DNA of 64,000 bases from Occultella glacieicola (GTDB lineage: Bacteria; Actinomycetota; Actinomycetes; Actinomycetales; Beutenbergiaceae), in NCBI RefSeq assembly GCF_004353825.1, contig NZ_SMNA01000003.1:248001-312000 (forward strand). The letters run 5' to 3'. Below the pieces are notes generated by a model. The model was not told where the DNA came from. It worked only from the letters and a program-made list of their open reading frames with translations, and did not search any database. This document shows positions 52,859 through 62,175 of the stretch, in pieces (the stretch's first letter is position 1; each line of letters opens with the position of its first letter). Made by a program: the position numbers and the translations under genes.

Positions 52859-54514
52859 ATGACCGACACGGACGTCATCGTCATCGGCGCGGGCCTGTCC
52901 GGCCTCGTCACCGCCACTCGCCTGACCGCACGGGGCCGGCGCGTCATCGTCCTGGACTCCGAGCCCGCCGCGTCCCTCGGTGGGCAGGCGTTCTGGTCGT
53001 TCGGTGGCCTGCTTCTGGTGGACTCCCCGGAACAGCGACGCCTGGGCGTGCGCGACAGCGCGGACCTGGCGTTCTCGGACTGGCTCGGGTCCGCGAACTT
53101 CGCCGCCGGGGCCGAACGGGGCCAGGGGCCGGACGCGCAGGGCTACGCCTGGGCGCAGCGGTACGTGGAGTTCGCCTCCGGACCGATGCGCTCGTGGCTG
53201 CACGATCAGGGGGTGCGGTGGTTCCCGCTGGTGCAGTGGGCCGAGCGCGGCGGATACCCCGCCGGCGGGCACGGCAACACGGTGCCCCGGTTCCACGTCA
53301 CCTGGGGCACCGGCCCCGGAGTGCTCGCCCCGTTCCTGCGGGCCGCTCGGGCGGCCCGGGAGGAAGGGCTGCTCGAGATCCGGTTCCGGCACCGGGTCGC
53401 CGGACTGATCACGACCGACGGCGCGGTCACCGGGGTCCGTGTCGAGGTGCTCGAGCCCTCGGCGGTCGGGCGTGGCGAGCCGAGTTCCCGCACGGTCACG
53501 AGCGAGGTGGACCTCACCGCCGACGCCGTGGTGGTCGCCAGCGGCGGCATCGGGGCCAATCACGACCTGGTCCGGGCCGCGTGGCCTGCGTCGGCCGGCA
53601 GGTTGCCGGGCGGGATGCTCTCAGGCGTGCCGGACGCCACCGACGGGCTGATGCTCGCGGCCGCGGAGGACTCCGGTGCTGCCGTTGTCCATGCGGACCG
53701 GATGTGGCACTACCCGGAGGGGCTGCCGATGCACACCCCGGTGTGGAGCCGGCACGGCATCCGGATCCTGCCCGGGCCGAGCTCGCTGTGGCTGGACGCC
53801 GACGGCGACCGGCTGCCCGCGCCGCTGTTCCCTGGTTTCGACGCGCTCGGCGCGCTGCGGCACATCACCGGGCGCGGGGACTCGCACTCCTGGTTCGTGC
53901 TGAACAAGGCGATCATGGAGACCGAGTTCGCCCTGTCCGGCTCCGACCAGAACCCGGACCTGACCGGCAAGGACGTGAGGCTGCTCGCCCAGCGGGTGCT
54001 GCCGGGCGCCGTCGGGCCGGTCGCCGCCTTCGCCGAACATTCCCCCGAGTTCGTCTGGGCGCACACCCCGGCCGAGCTGGCCGCAGGCATGAACGCGCTC
54101 ACCGGCTCCGAACGTATCGACGCCGACGCCCTGGCCCGGCTCATCGAACTGCGGGACGCGCAGGTGGGCAGCGGGCTCGGCAAGGACCCGCAGCTGATGG
54201 CGATCAACCACGCTCGCGGCTACGTCGTGGACAGGCGCATGCGGGTCAGCCCGCCGCGGCCGCTCACCACACCCAAGGACGGGCCGCTGCTCGCTGTGCG
54301 GCTGTCGGTGCTCACCCGCAAGACGCTCGGCGGGCTTCACACGGACACCGAGGCCCGGGTGCTGCGACCCGACGGGCAGGTGCTGGCCGGGCTGTTCGCG
54401 GTCGGGGAGGCGGCCGGGTTCGGTGGCGGCGGCGTGCACGGTGAGCGGGCCCTGGAGGGCACCTTCCTGGGCGGCTGCCTGTACTCCGGCTGGGTGGCCG
54501 GCGGCGCGATCTGA
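52859..54514 (+). CDS. FAD-binding dehydrogenase (KsdD/fumarate-reductase flavoprotein type)
   Basis: A 551-aa flavoprotein with the FAD motif VIVIGAGLSGLVTATRLTAR, then LGGQAFWSFGGLLLVDSPEQRRLG. Near the end, the flavin contact GLFAVGEAAGFGGGGVHGERALEGTFLGGCL matches the FAD-binding dehydrogenase group often annotated as 3-ketosteroid-dehydrogenase-like. RGYVVDRRMRVSPPR is part of the substrate domain. No transhydrogenase or cytochrome partner is encoded nearby, and the substrate is unknown. The transcript is probably leaderless. Confidence 0.88.
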   Translation: MTDTDVIVIGAGLSGLVTATRLTARGRRVIVLDSEPAASLGGQAFWSFGGLLLVDSPEQRRLGVRDSADLAFSDWLGSANFAAGAERGQGPDAQGYAWAQRYVEFASGPMRSWLHDQGVRWFPLVQWAERGGYPAGGHGNTVPRFHVTWGTGPGVLAPFLRAARAAREEGLLEIRFRHRVAGLITTDGAVTGVRVEVLEPSAVGRGEPSSRTVTSEVDLTADAVVVASGGIGANHDLVRAAWPASAGRLPGGMLSGVPDATDGLMLAAAEDSGAAVVHADRMWHYPEGLPMHTPVWSRHGIRILPGPSSLWLDADGDRLPAPLFPGFDALGALRHITGRGDSHSWFVLNKAIMETEFALSGSDQNPDLTGKDVRLLAQRVLPGAVGPVAAFAEHSPEFVWAHTPAELAAGMNALTGSERIDADALARLIELRDAQVGSGLGKDPQLMAINHARGYVVDRRMRVSPPRPLTTPKDGPLLAVRLSVLTRKTLGGLHTDTEARVLRPDGQVLAGLFAVGEAAGFGGGGVHGERALEGTFLGGCLYSGWVAGGAI

Positions 54515-54533
54515 CCCGCGTCGCGGGACGGGC

Positions 54534-55175
54534 TCAGATTCCGAGCACCGGGAGGCATTCCTCGACACCAGTGAGCTGGATGTCCCCGCGCCGGTTCGAC
54601 TCCCAGCGTTGCCTGGTCAGGGCCCAACGCTGCAGGGCCGCCGCCTGGCCACGCCTGGTCGCCCGGTCCGTGCCGTTCCGCTGGTAACCGAGCGACCGGG
54701 AGACCGCGTTCGACGCGCCGTTGTCGGTGAACGCGTCGCTGGTCGCCTCCGCGGCGCCGAGCCCCACGAACGCCAGCTGCAGCACGGCGGCCCGCATCTC
54801 GCGGCCCAGACCTCGACCTCGGGCGGACGGCTTCAACCAGGAGAACGTGGTGACCGACCCGTAGGTCGCGAAGTTGACCCCGATGAGGTCCTGCATGCCG
54901 ATCGCCTCGCCATCGACCATCACCACGAAGTAGAGGCGCCAGAAGTCCGGGGCCACGTGGGCGCGGCCCGCCCAGATGCCCCGTAACCAGCGCCACTCGC
55001 GATCCGGAGCGTCGGCATACAGCGACATCGGATCATCGAACGGCGACTCGTCCGCCGCCACCACCCCCTCGCGTACGGCAGGCAGGAGCCGATCGAGCAG
55101 GTCGTCGGTGGCGCCCAGCAGGGCAAGCCGGGGGGTGCTGACACGAACGTTGAGCGGGGGGTACGGGCTGGCCAC
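54534..55175 (-). CDS. GNAT-family N-acetyltransferase
   Basis: A 213-aa acetyltransferase of the RimJ/RimL-like group. It has an N-terminal STPRLALLGATDDLLDRLL, the central FVVMVDGEAIGMQDLIGVNF and the acetyl-CoA loop LKPSARGRGLGREMRAAVL (R/QxxGxG/A form RGRGLG), then AFTDNGASNAVSRSLGYQRNG. Substrate unknown. GTG 55175 is favoured over the upstream ATG because TAGCGT lies 7 bases before it, consistent with a leaderless message. Confidence 0.88.
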   Translation of the reverse strand: MASPYPPLNVRVSTPRLALLGATDDLLDRLLPAVREGVVAADESPFDDPMSLYADAPDREWRWLRGIWAGRAHVAPDFWRLYFVVMVDGEAIGMQDLIGVNFATYGSVTTFSWLKPSARGRGLGREMRAAVLQLAFVGLGAAEATSDAFTDNGASNAVSRSLGYQRNGTDRATRRGQAAALQRWALTRQRWESNRRGDIQLTGVEECLPVLGI

Positions 55176-55182
55176 GGGCGCG

Positions 55183-55188
55183 ACGCTA
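55183..55188 (-). promoter_or_regulatory. Predicted -10 box of the GNAT gene (leaderless)
   Basis: TAGCGT on the minus strand, 7 bases before the GTG start at 55175. This decides between two possible starts. Confidence 0.45.
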
Positions 55189-55272
55189 TGCCAGACCGAA
55201 CGGCCGCACACCTCAATATCGGCGAGAGCCGGCCCGGATCTCGCCGGGCCGCCCGGGCACCGCCGTCGGCAT

Positions 55273-55278
55273 TAGGGT
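55273..55278 (+). promoter_or_regulatory. Predicted -10 box of trpS (leaderless)
   Basis: TAGGGT ends 6 bases before the GTG at 55285 and directly abuts the ATG at 55279. A transcription start at the usual distance would begin at the GTG. Confidence 0.5.
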
Positions 55279-55284
55279 ATGCGG

Positions 55285-56412
55285 GTGACTTCCGCCGCCC
55301 TGCCCACCGACGCCACCGCCACCGACGACGCCGAACTCAGCACCACCGAGACGATGGACCGGTCGCTGCTGTCCGCGATCGCCAAGAGCGGTGAGATCGA
55401 GGCGGCACTGGCTACCGACGCGAGCCGGTTCCGGGTGCTCACCGGGGACCGGCCGACCGGCCGCCTGCACCTGGGGCACTACCTCGGCACGCTGGCGAAC
55501 CGGGTCCGGCTCCAGGATCTCGGCGTACAGACGATGCTGCTGGTCGCCGACTACCAGGTGATCACCGACCGGGACGACGCCGGGCCGATCGCCGAGCGCA
55601 CCCGCGAACTCCTCACGGACTACCTCGCCGCGGGGATCGACCCGATGCGGACCACGATCTTCGCGCACTCCGCGGTGCCGGCCCTCAACCAGCTGATGCT
55701 GCCGTTCCTGTCCCTGGTCACCGACTCGGAGCTGCGTCGCAACCCGACCGTGAAGGCCGAGAACGAGGCCACCGGCGGCCGCCCGATGAGCGGGCTGCTG
55801 CTCACCTACCCGGTGCACCAGGCCGCGGACATCCTGTTCTGCAAGGCGAACCTGGTGCCGGTCGGCAAGGACCAGTTGCCGCACCTGGAGCTGACCCGGG
55901 TGGTCGCCCGCCGGTTCAATGAGCGCTACGCGGGCGGCCGCACGGTGTTCCCGTCCCCGGACGCCCTGCTCAGCGACGCGGTGAACGTGCTCGGCGTGGA
56001 CGGGCAGAAGATGTCCAAGTCCAGGGGTAACACCATCGAGCTGGCGATGACCGAGGACGAGACCGCCAAGCAGCTCAAGCGCGCCGTCACCGACTCCGAC
56101 CGGAACATCACCTTCGACCCGGTCGGCCGTCCCGAGGTCGCGAACCTGCTCACGATCGCCTCCCTGCTCGGCGCCGGCAGCCCGGAGGACCTCGCCGCCA
56201 GGATCGGCGACGGTGGCGGCGGCGGCCTGAAGAAGCTCGTCACCGAGGTGATCAACGAGCACCTGCGCCCGATCCGGGCCCGCCGCCGCGAGTTGGAGGC
56301 GGACCCGGGCTACCTGGCAGGAGTCCTCGCCGAGGGCAACGCCCGCGCCAACGAGATCGCCGACGCGACCCTCGCCGAGGTCCGCGAGACCATGGGCATG
56401 ACCTACCGCTGA
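55285..56412 (+). CDS. trpS: Tryptophan--tRNA ligase
   Basis: Class I aminoacyl-tRNA synthetase of 375 aa charging tRNA-Trp. The HIGH motif is HLGHY in RPTGRLHLGHYLGTL, and the KMSKS motif is intact in VDGQKMSKSRGNTI. FAHSAVPALNQLMLPFLS and LLTYPVHQAADILF are typical of bacterial TrpRS. An N-terminal extension of about 45 residues precedes the catalytic core. I place the start at GTG 55285, using the leaderless -10 box. ATG 55279, two codons earlier, is the alternative. Confidence 0.93.
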   Translation: MTSAALPTDATATDDAELSTTETMDRSLLSAIAKSGEIEAALATDASRFRVLTGDRPTGRLHLGHYLGTLANRVRLQDLGVQTMLLVADYQVITDRDDAGPIAERTRELLTDYLAAGIDPMRTTIFAHSAVPALNQLMLPFLSLVTDSELRRNPTVKAENEATGGRPMSGLLLTYPVHQAADILFCKANLVPVGKDQLPHLELTRVVARRFNERYAGGRTVFPSPDALLSDAVNVLGVDGQKMSKSRGNTIELAMTEDETAKQLKRAVTDSDRNITFDPVGRPEVANLLTIASLLGAGSPEDLAARIGDGGGGGLKKLVTEVINEHLRPIRARRRELEADPGYLAGVLAEGNARANEIADATLAEVRETMGMTYR

Positions 56413-56413
56413 G

Positions 56414-57336
56414 CCGGTCCGCCGGACCTCTCGTCCTGCCTGCGCGTGGCGTCGCACGGCCCTGGTCCGTCATGGCGTCTGGCGCCGGGTGGTGCGCTCC
56501 GTCTACGACTGCCGACTCCCGGTCGACGATGGCGAGGCACGCAATCTTCGCCGGCGCCGGTCGGCCTGGATCGCCATCCTCGCGGCAGGACCGGACGCGG
56601 TCGCCACCGGAATGTGTGTGCCCTCGTGCTCCACGGTGTCTGGGGACTACCCCAGGTGATCGCGCCGGAGGCGATGCTTCCCGGCATTCGCGCGAACCGG
56701 GGACCTTCCGGAGTCCGGATCCGCCGGGGACCACGGACCGGTCGGATCACGGTCGTCGACGGCGCCCGGGCGGTCGGCGTGCGCACCGCCCTCGTCCAGG
56801 CCCTGCCGGAGTTGGATCGCAACACCGCGGTCGCGGTCCTGGACTCAGCGCTGAACCGGAAACTCATCGACGCGGACGGGCTCGCGTCGATCCGTGCACG
56901 GCTGCGCGGACGCCGCGGCGCAAGCAGGCCAGAGGCCTGGTGGGCGCTCGTGGATGGACGCGCCGAGTCTCCGCTCGAGACTCACGCGCGGCTCGACTGC
57001 CACGACAACGGATTGCCGCCGGATGAACTCCAACTCGAGGTCCGGGCGGAGGATGGACGGTTCCTCGGCCGGGGCGACCTGGCCTGGCGGGGACCGGACG
57101 GGACCTGGGTGATCGCCGAGGTCGATGGCGTAGACAGCCACTCCGAGGCACCTGCGCTGTACCGCGACCGTGACCGTCAGAACGACCTCGTGATCAATTC
57201 CGATGTGACGCTGCTCCGCTTCGCCGCCCGCGACGTCTACCGGTCCGGGGTCATCCCGGCCAGGATCCGCGCGGCGATGTCGGCGCTGCGGTCGAACGTG
57301 CGGTCCCGCGGCGCAAGCGCCAGATCCGCCGCCTAA
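56414..57336 (+). pseudogene. Frameshifted AbiEi/DUF559-type protein gene
   Basis: In one frame the 5' part reads RHGVWRRVVRSVYDC and SAWIAILAAGPDAVATGMC, the N-terminal winged-helix region of AbiEi-antitoxin-like proteins. From about 56613 the match continues in another frame: CALVLHGVWGLPQ, then AVGVRTALVQALPELDRNTA, and a C-terminal DUF559/Vsr-like nuclease fold (ELQLEVRAEDGRFLGRGDLAW, VIAEVDGVDSH). The frames meet at a TG x4 tract (56613-56620), and loss of one TG restores a single frame. No start codon with the expected N terminus is seen after trpS, so it is also 5'-truncated. These solitary actinobacterial genes have no proven function. Confidence 0.65.
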
Positions 57337-57369
57337 CCGCACGCACGTCGACGTTGGCTCGGGATGAGA

Positions 57370-57414
57370 GTGTCCTTGTGCGGTCCAACGGAACTGTGGG
57401 CCGCACAAGGACAC
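57370..57414. terminator. Long hairpin between the AbiEi-like pseudogene and glgP
   Basis: GTGTCCTTGTGCGGTCC (57370-57386) pairs with GGGCCGCACAAGGACAC (57398-57414) over 17 bp with one G-U pair and an 11-base loop. It lies between convergent genes, so it could end transcription from both sides. The long stem and lack of T-tract would also fit a REP-like element. Confidence 0.6.
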
Positions 57415-57446
57415 GTTCGACGTGATGCCGTTCCCCGCGAGGACCC

Positions 57447-60038
57447 TCAGGCAGAGGCGACCAGGGCGAGTTCGGTCGCGGCCGCCAGGTCGCGGTGCTT
57501 GGGCACGATCCGGACGTTGTAACCGAACGGACCGGACTGGGCGAGGGTGAACGCACGGCTGAAGTGGTAGCGCCCGCCCTCGTAGGTGTCGGTCAGCTCC
57601 AACTTCGAGGTCCCGAACTCGTCGATCTCGTCATTGTCGGAGACCCGGCCGTAGTTCATCTGGACCTCGACGTCATCCGGGCTGAGCCGGCCGAGCGAGA
57701 CGAACGCCTTGATGGTGACGTGGTCGCCCACCTTGACCGCCTCGTGCAGCCCCTCGGACTCGACGTGGTCGACCCGCACGCTCGGCCAGGCGGCGTGCAC
57801 CTTGGCCTTCCAGTCCGCGAGCTCGATCGCACCCGTGTACCCGGGGCCGTCGACGTCCCGGAAGGACTGCGCCGTCGGGGTGTACAGCTCGGTGATGTAG
57901 TCACGCACCATGCGCGTGGCCTGGACCTTCGGGCCGAGGGTGGCCAGCGTGTGCCGGATGTTCTCCAGCCAGTGCACGGGCAGCCCGTCGGTGCGGTCGT
58001 AGAACCGCGGCGCCACGGTGTTCTCGAGCAAGTCGTACAGCGCCGCCGCCTCGAGGTCGTCCCGGTGCTCGGGGTCGTCGACGCCGTCCGCGGTCGGGAT
58101 CGCCCAACCGTTCTGGCCGTCGTACATCTCGTCCCACCAGCCGTCCAGCACGGACAGGTTCAGGGCGCCGTTCAGGGCCGCCTTCATGCCGGACGTGCCG
58201 CAGGCCTCGAGCGGGCGCAGCGGGTTGTTGAGCCACACGTCACAGCCCGGATAGAGGGTCTGGGCCATCTCGATGTCGTAGTTCGGCAGGAACACGATCC
58301 GGTGCCGGAGATCCTCGGAGTCGGCGAACTGGACCAGCTTCTGGATCAGTCGCACGCCCTGCTCGTCGGCGGGGTGGGACTTGCCGGCGACCAGGATCTG
58401 CACGGGCCGGTCCGGGTGAAGGAGGAGCCGGCGAAGCCTTTCGACGTCGCGCAGCATCAGGGTGAGCCGCTTGTAGGTGGGCACCCGGCGGGCGAACCCG
58501 ATCGTCAGGACGTCGGGGTCGAGCACGCCGTCCACCCAGCCGAGCTCGGCGGCGGAGGCGCCACGCTGGGTCCAGGACTTGCGCACCCGGCTGCGGGCGT
58601 TGTGGACCAGCCGCTCGCGCAGCTGGCGACGCAGCTCCCACAGGGTCGCGTTGTCGATGCCGCCGTCCTGCTTGTACCAGCCACTGCCCGACTCGATCTC
58701 GTCGGCGGTGAAGTACTCGGCCTGGGCGCCGGCGAACAGCGGGTCGATCCAGGTCGGGCTGTGCACACCGTTGGTGACCGACGTGATCGGTACCTCGCCG
58801 ACATCGAAACCCGGCCACAACTGGTGGAACATGGACCGCGACACCTTGCCGTGCAGTTTGGCCACGCCGTTGGCGCGCTTGGCCAGCCGCAGGCCCATCA
58901 CGGCCATGTTGAAGACGGTCGGGTCGCCGCCGTCGTAGTCCTCGCGGCCGAGCGCGAGCACGTCGGCGACGTCGATCCCGGGGATCGCGTTCCCGCCGCC
59001 GAAGTACTCGGCGATCAGGTCCGCGCCGAACCGGTCGATGCCGGCGGGCACCGGGGTATGCGTGGTGAACACGGTGCCGGCCCGGACCGCCTCGAGGGCA
59101 GCCGGGAATGCCAGCCCCTCCGCCTCGATCAGCTCGTGGACGCGTTCGATGCCGAGGAATCCGGCGTGGCCCTCGTTGCAGTGGTACACCTCGGGAGTGG
59201 GGGCGCCGGACAGCCGCGAGTGCACCCGCAGTGCCTTGACCCCGCCCATGCCGAGCAGCAGTTCCTGCTGCAGCCGGTGCTCGCTCGTGCCGCCGTACAG
59301 CCGGTCCGTGACCTTGCGGGCCGCGTCGTCGTTGTCGGGCACGTTCGAGTCGAGCAGGAGCAGCGGGACCCGGCCGACGTCCGCGCGCCACACCTGGGCG
59401 CGCAGGGTGCGCCCGCCGGGCAGCGGCAGGCTGACCCGCGACGGCGACCCGTCCTCCTCGCGCAGCAGCGTGAGCGGGAGGTTGTCCGGGTCGAGCACGG
59501 GGTAGGTCTCATGTTGCCAGCCGTCGCGGGTCAGCGACTGACGGAAGTAGCCGGCGCCGTAGAGGAGTCCCACGCCGACGATCGGCGCGGCGAGGTCGGA
59601 GGCGCTCTTGAGGTGATCGCCGGCCAGGATGCCAAGGCCGCCCGAGTACTGCGGCAACGCGGCGGCGATCCCGAACTCGGCCGAGAAGTAGGCGACCGCG
59701 GCCGGCAGGGCCGGCTCGCCGGCCTGCTCCCGACGGCGTCCCTCGGCCTGGTACCAGCGGTCCTCGCTCCGGTAGGTGTCCAGGTCCGCAGCGAGCGCAC
59801 GCACCCGCTCGACGAACGCCTCGTCGGCGGCGAGCTCGCCCAGCCGGGCCGACGAGAGGGACCCGAGGAGCCGGACCGGGTCGCCGTGGAAGCTCTCCCA
59901 CCGCTCCGGGTCGATCGAGCAGAACAGGTCGCGGGTCGGCGCATGCCACGCCCAGCGCAGGTTCAGGGCGAGCTCGTCGAGTGCGCCGAGCGCCTCGGGC
60001 AGGACGGTGCGAACGGTGAATCGTCGAATGGCTCTCAC
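57447..60038 (-). CDS. glgP: Alpha-glucan phosphorylase
   Basis: An 863-aa GT35 phosphorylase of the bacterial short type with N-terminal DUF3417, releasing glucose-1-phosphate from glycogen or maltodextrin. It has LNLRWAWHAPTRDLFCSIDP at the N terminus, then VAYFSAEFGIAAALPQYSGGLGILAGDHLK, YHCNEGHAGFLGIER and TSVTNGVHSPTWIDP. The PLP-site region is EACGTSGMKAALNGALNLSV, with VLDGWWDE following. GTG 60038 gives the family start (RAIRRFTVRTVLPEALGAL); the longer frame is not coding. Divergent from glgE. Confidence 0.95.
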   Translation of the reverse strand: MRAIRRFTVRTVLPEALGALDELALNLRWAWHAPTRDLFCSIDPERWESFHGDPVRLLGSLSSARLGELAADEAFVERVRALAADLDTYRSEDRWYQAEGRRREQAGEPALPAAVAYFSAEFGIAAALPQYSGGLGILAGDHLKSASDLAAPIVGVGLLYGAGYFRQSLTRDGWQHETYPVLDPDNLPLTLLREEDGSPSRVSLPLPGGRTLRAQVWRADVGRVPLLLLDSNVPDNDDAARKVTDRLYGGTSEHRLQQELLLGMGGVKALRVHSRLSGAPTPEVYHCNEGHAGFLGIERVHELIEAEGLAFPAALEAVRAGTVFTTHTPVPAGIDRFGADLIAEYFGGGNAIPGIDVADVLALGREDYDGGDPTVFNMAVMGLRLAKRANGVAKLHGKVSRSMFHQLWPGFDVGEVPITSVTNGVHSPTWIDPLFAGAQAEYFTADEIESGSGWYKQDGGIDNATLWELRRQLRERLVHNARSRVRKSWTQRGASAAELGWVDGVLDPDVLTIGFARRVPTYKRLTLMLRDVERLRRLLLHPDRPVQILVAGKSHPADEQGVRLIQKLVQFADSEDLRHRIVFLPNYDIEMAQTLYPGCDVWLNNPLRPLEACGTSGMKAALNGALNLSVLDGWWDEMYDGQNGWAIPTADGVDDPEHRDDLEAAALYDLLENTVAPRFYDRTDGLPVHWLENIRHTLATLGPKVQATRMVRDYITELYTPTAQSFRDVDGPGYTGAIELADWKAKVHAAWPSVRVDHVESEGLHEAVKVGDHVTIKAFVSLGRLSPDDVEVQMNYGRVSDNDEIDEFGTSKLELTDTYEGGRYHFSRAFTLAQSGPFGYNVRIVPKHRDLAAATELALVASA

Positions 60039-60076
60039 ACGGCGAGCATAGGGGACCCGCGCAACGGATTGCGAAC

Positions 60077-60095
60077 CTTGCAGTCGCGTTGCAAC
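60077..60095. promoter_or_regulatory. Possible maltose-type operator between glgP and glgE
   Basis: CTTGCAG (60077-60083) and the palindrome GTTGCAAC (60088-60095) lie in the 121-base divergent gap, with further TTGCG/GCAAC half-sites on the left. CTTGCAG repeats are, from memory, bound by MalR-type LacI repressors in Streptomyces. No such regulator gene is in the window. Confidence 0.4.
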
Positions 60096-60147
60096 GTCCT
60101 CCCGGGCGAGTGGCCGAACTCCACGTGTGCACCCGCCGCGCTCTGGG

Positions 60148-60153
60148 TAGGTT
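60148..60153 (+). promoter_or_regulatory. Predicted -10 box of glgE (leaderless)
   Basis: TAGGTT ends 6 bases before the GTG start, the same hexamer and spacing as at the sugar ABC operon. Confidence 0.5.
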
Positions 60154-60159
60154 CGACCT

Positions 60160-62171
60160 GTGAGCTCTCCACTTCCCACGCCCGCAGCACCCATCGGCCG
60201 AATCCCCGTCGTCGACGTCGGGCCCACCGTCGAGGGCGGACGCTGGCCCACCAAGGCGGTCGTCGGCGAGGTGATCCCGGTGCGCGCCACCGTGTTCCGG
60301 GAGGGGCATGACGCCGTCGCCGCGACCGCGGTCCTCACCCGCCCGGACGGCACCGACCACAGCAGGGTCCGGATGGTCGACGTCTCCCCCGGCAACGACC
60401 GGTACGAGGCCTGGGTCCAGCCCGACGCCGTCGGGACCTGGACGTTCCGCGTCGAGGGCTGGTCCGACCCGTACGGCACCTGGTCCCACGACGCGGTGCT
60501 GAAGGTGCACGCGGACGTCGACACCGAACTGATGCTGACCGAGGGCGCCCTGGTCCTCGAACAAGCCGCCACCGACCCGGCGATGACCGAGCAGCATCGC
60601 CGGGTCCTCGCCGATGCCGTCCTCGGACTGCAGGACTCCTCCCGCCCACCGGCGGCCCGACTGGCCGCCGGGACCTCTCCCGAGGTTCGGGACGTCCTCT
60701 CCGAGGTCCCGCTCCGGACGATGGTGTCGGCGAGCGCCGCCTACCCCCTGGTGGTCCACCGTCCTCGCGCCCTGTACGGCTCCTGGTACGAGCTGTTCCC
60801 CCGCTCCGAGGGCGCGCACCGGGACCCGAACACGGGCGTCTGGACCTCCGGCACCCTGCGCAGCGCGGCCGAGCGCCTGCCGGCGATCGCCGAGATGGGC
60901 TTCGACGTCGTCTACCTGACCCCGATCCACCCGATCGGCGCCACGAACCGCAAGGGCCGCAACAACACCCTCGGCGCCGAGCCCGGCGACCCCGGTTCCC
61001 CGTACGGGATCGGCGCGCCGGACGGTGGCCACGACGCGATCCACGCCGACCTCGGCACCTTCGACGACTTCGACGCCTTCGTCGACCGGGCCCGCGAACT
61101 GGGGCTCGAGGTCGCCCTGGACGTCGCGCTACAGGCCTCCCCGGACCACCCGTGGGTCGCCGAGCACCCCGAATGGTTCACCACCCGCGCGGACGGCACG
61201 ATCGCCTACGCCGAGAACCCGCCGAAGAAGTACCAGGACATCTACCCGCTGAACTTCGACAACGACCCGGACGGGATCTACACGGCCATCCGGGACGTGC
61301 TGCAGGTCTGGATCGACCACGGGGTGACCCTGTTCCGGGTGGACAACCCGCACACGAAGCCGTTGCCGTTCTGGGAACGCATCCTCGCCGACATCGCGGC
61401 CGACCACCCGGACGTGATCTTCCTGTCCGAGGCGTTCACCCGCCCGGCCATGATGCGCACGCTCGCCACCGTCGGGTTCCACCAGTCCTACACCTACTTC
61501 ACCTGGCGGCACTCGAAGACCGAGCTCGCGGAGTACTTCACCGAGGTGGCCGGCGATTCCGCCGCCGTGATGCGGCCGAGTTTCTGGCCGACCACCCACG
61601 ACATCCTGACCCCGTACATGCAGCAGGGCGGGGCGGCCGCGTTCGCCATCCGGGCGGTCCTCGCGGCCACCGGCTCCCCGACGTGGGGCATCTACTCCGG
61701 CTACGAGCTGGCCGAGCACATCGCCCGGCCCGGCGCGGAGGAGCAGATCGACAACGAGAAGTACGAGTACAAACCGAGGGACTGGGAGCGGGCGCGGGAG
61801 CAGTTCGGGCTGACCACGCTGCTGACGATGCTGAACCGGATCCGCCGGGACCATCCGGCGCTGCAACAACTCCGGAACATCACCATCCACCCCACGTCCG
61901 ACGACGCCACCCTCTGCTACTCCAGGCGGATCCGGGCCGAGCACTCCCCCACCGGGAAGGAGGACGTGGTGATCGTGGTGGTCAACCTCGACCCGTTCAC
62001 GACCCGGGACTCGCTGCTGCATCTGGATCTGGCCGCCCTGGGGCTCACCGGCCAGGACGCGTTCGCTGCCCACGACGAGCTCTCCGGCGAGACCTATTCG
62101 TGGGGCGCGAACCCGTTCGTACGCCTGGATCCGTGGGGCCGCTCGGCGCACATCGTCCAGGTGAGGCCGTC

Positions 62172-62175
<4 letters not shown>
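60160..62175 (+). CDS. glgE: Alpha-1,4-glucan:maltose-1-phosphate maltosyltransferase GlgE
   Basis: A 671-aa GH13_3 enzyme that extends alpha-glucans with maltose from maltose-1-phosphate. It starts GRIPVVDVGPTVEGGRWPTKAVVGE. The N-terminal beta and helical domains (1-190) precede the barrel. GlgE signatures are YGSWYELFPRSEG, HPIGATNRKGRNN, ENPPKKYQDIYPLNFD and FRVDNPHTKPLPFWE. Catalytic Asp395, Glu424 (LSEAFTRP) and Asp481 (TTHDILTPYMQQGG) are present. Its stop overlaps the treS ATG by 4 bases. GTG start, probably leaderless. Confidence 0.96.
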
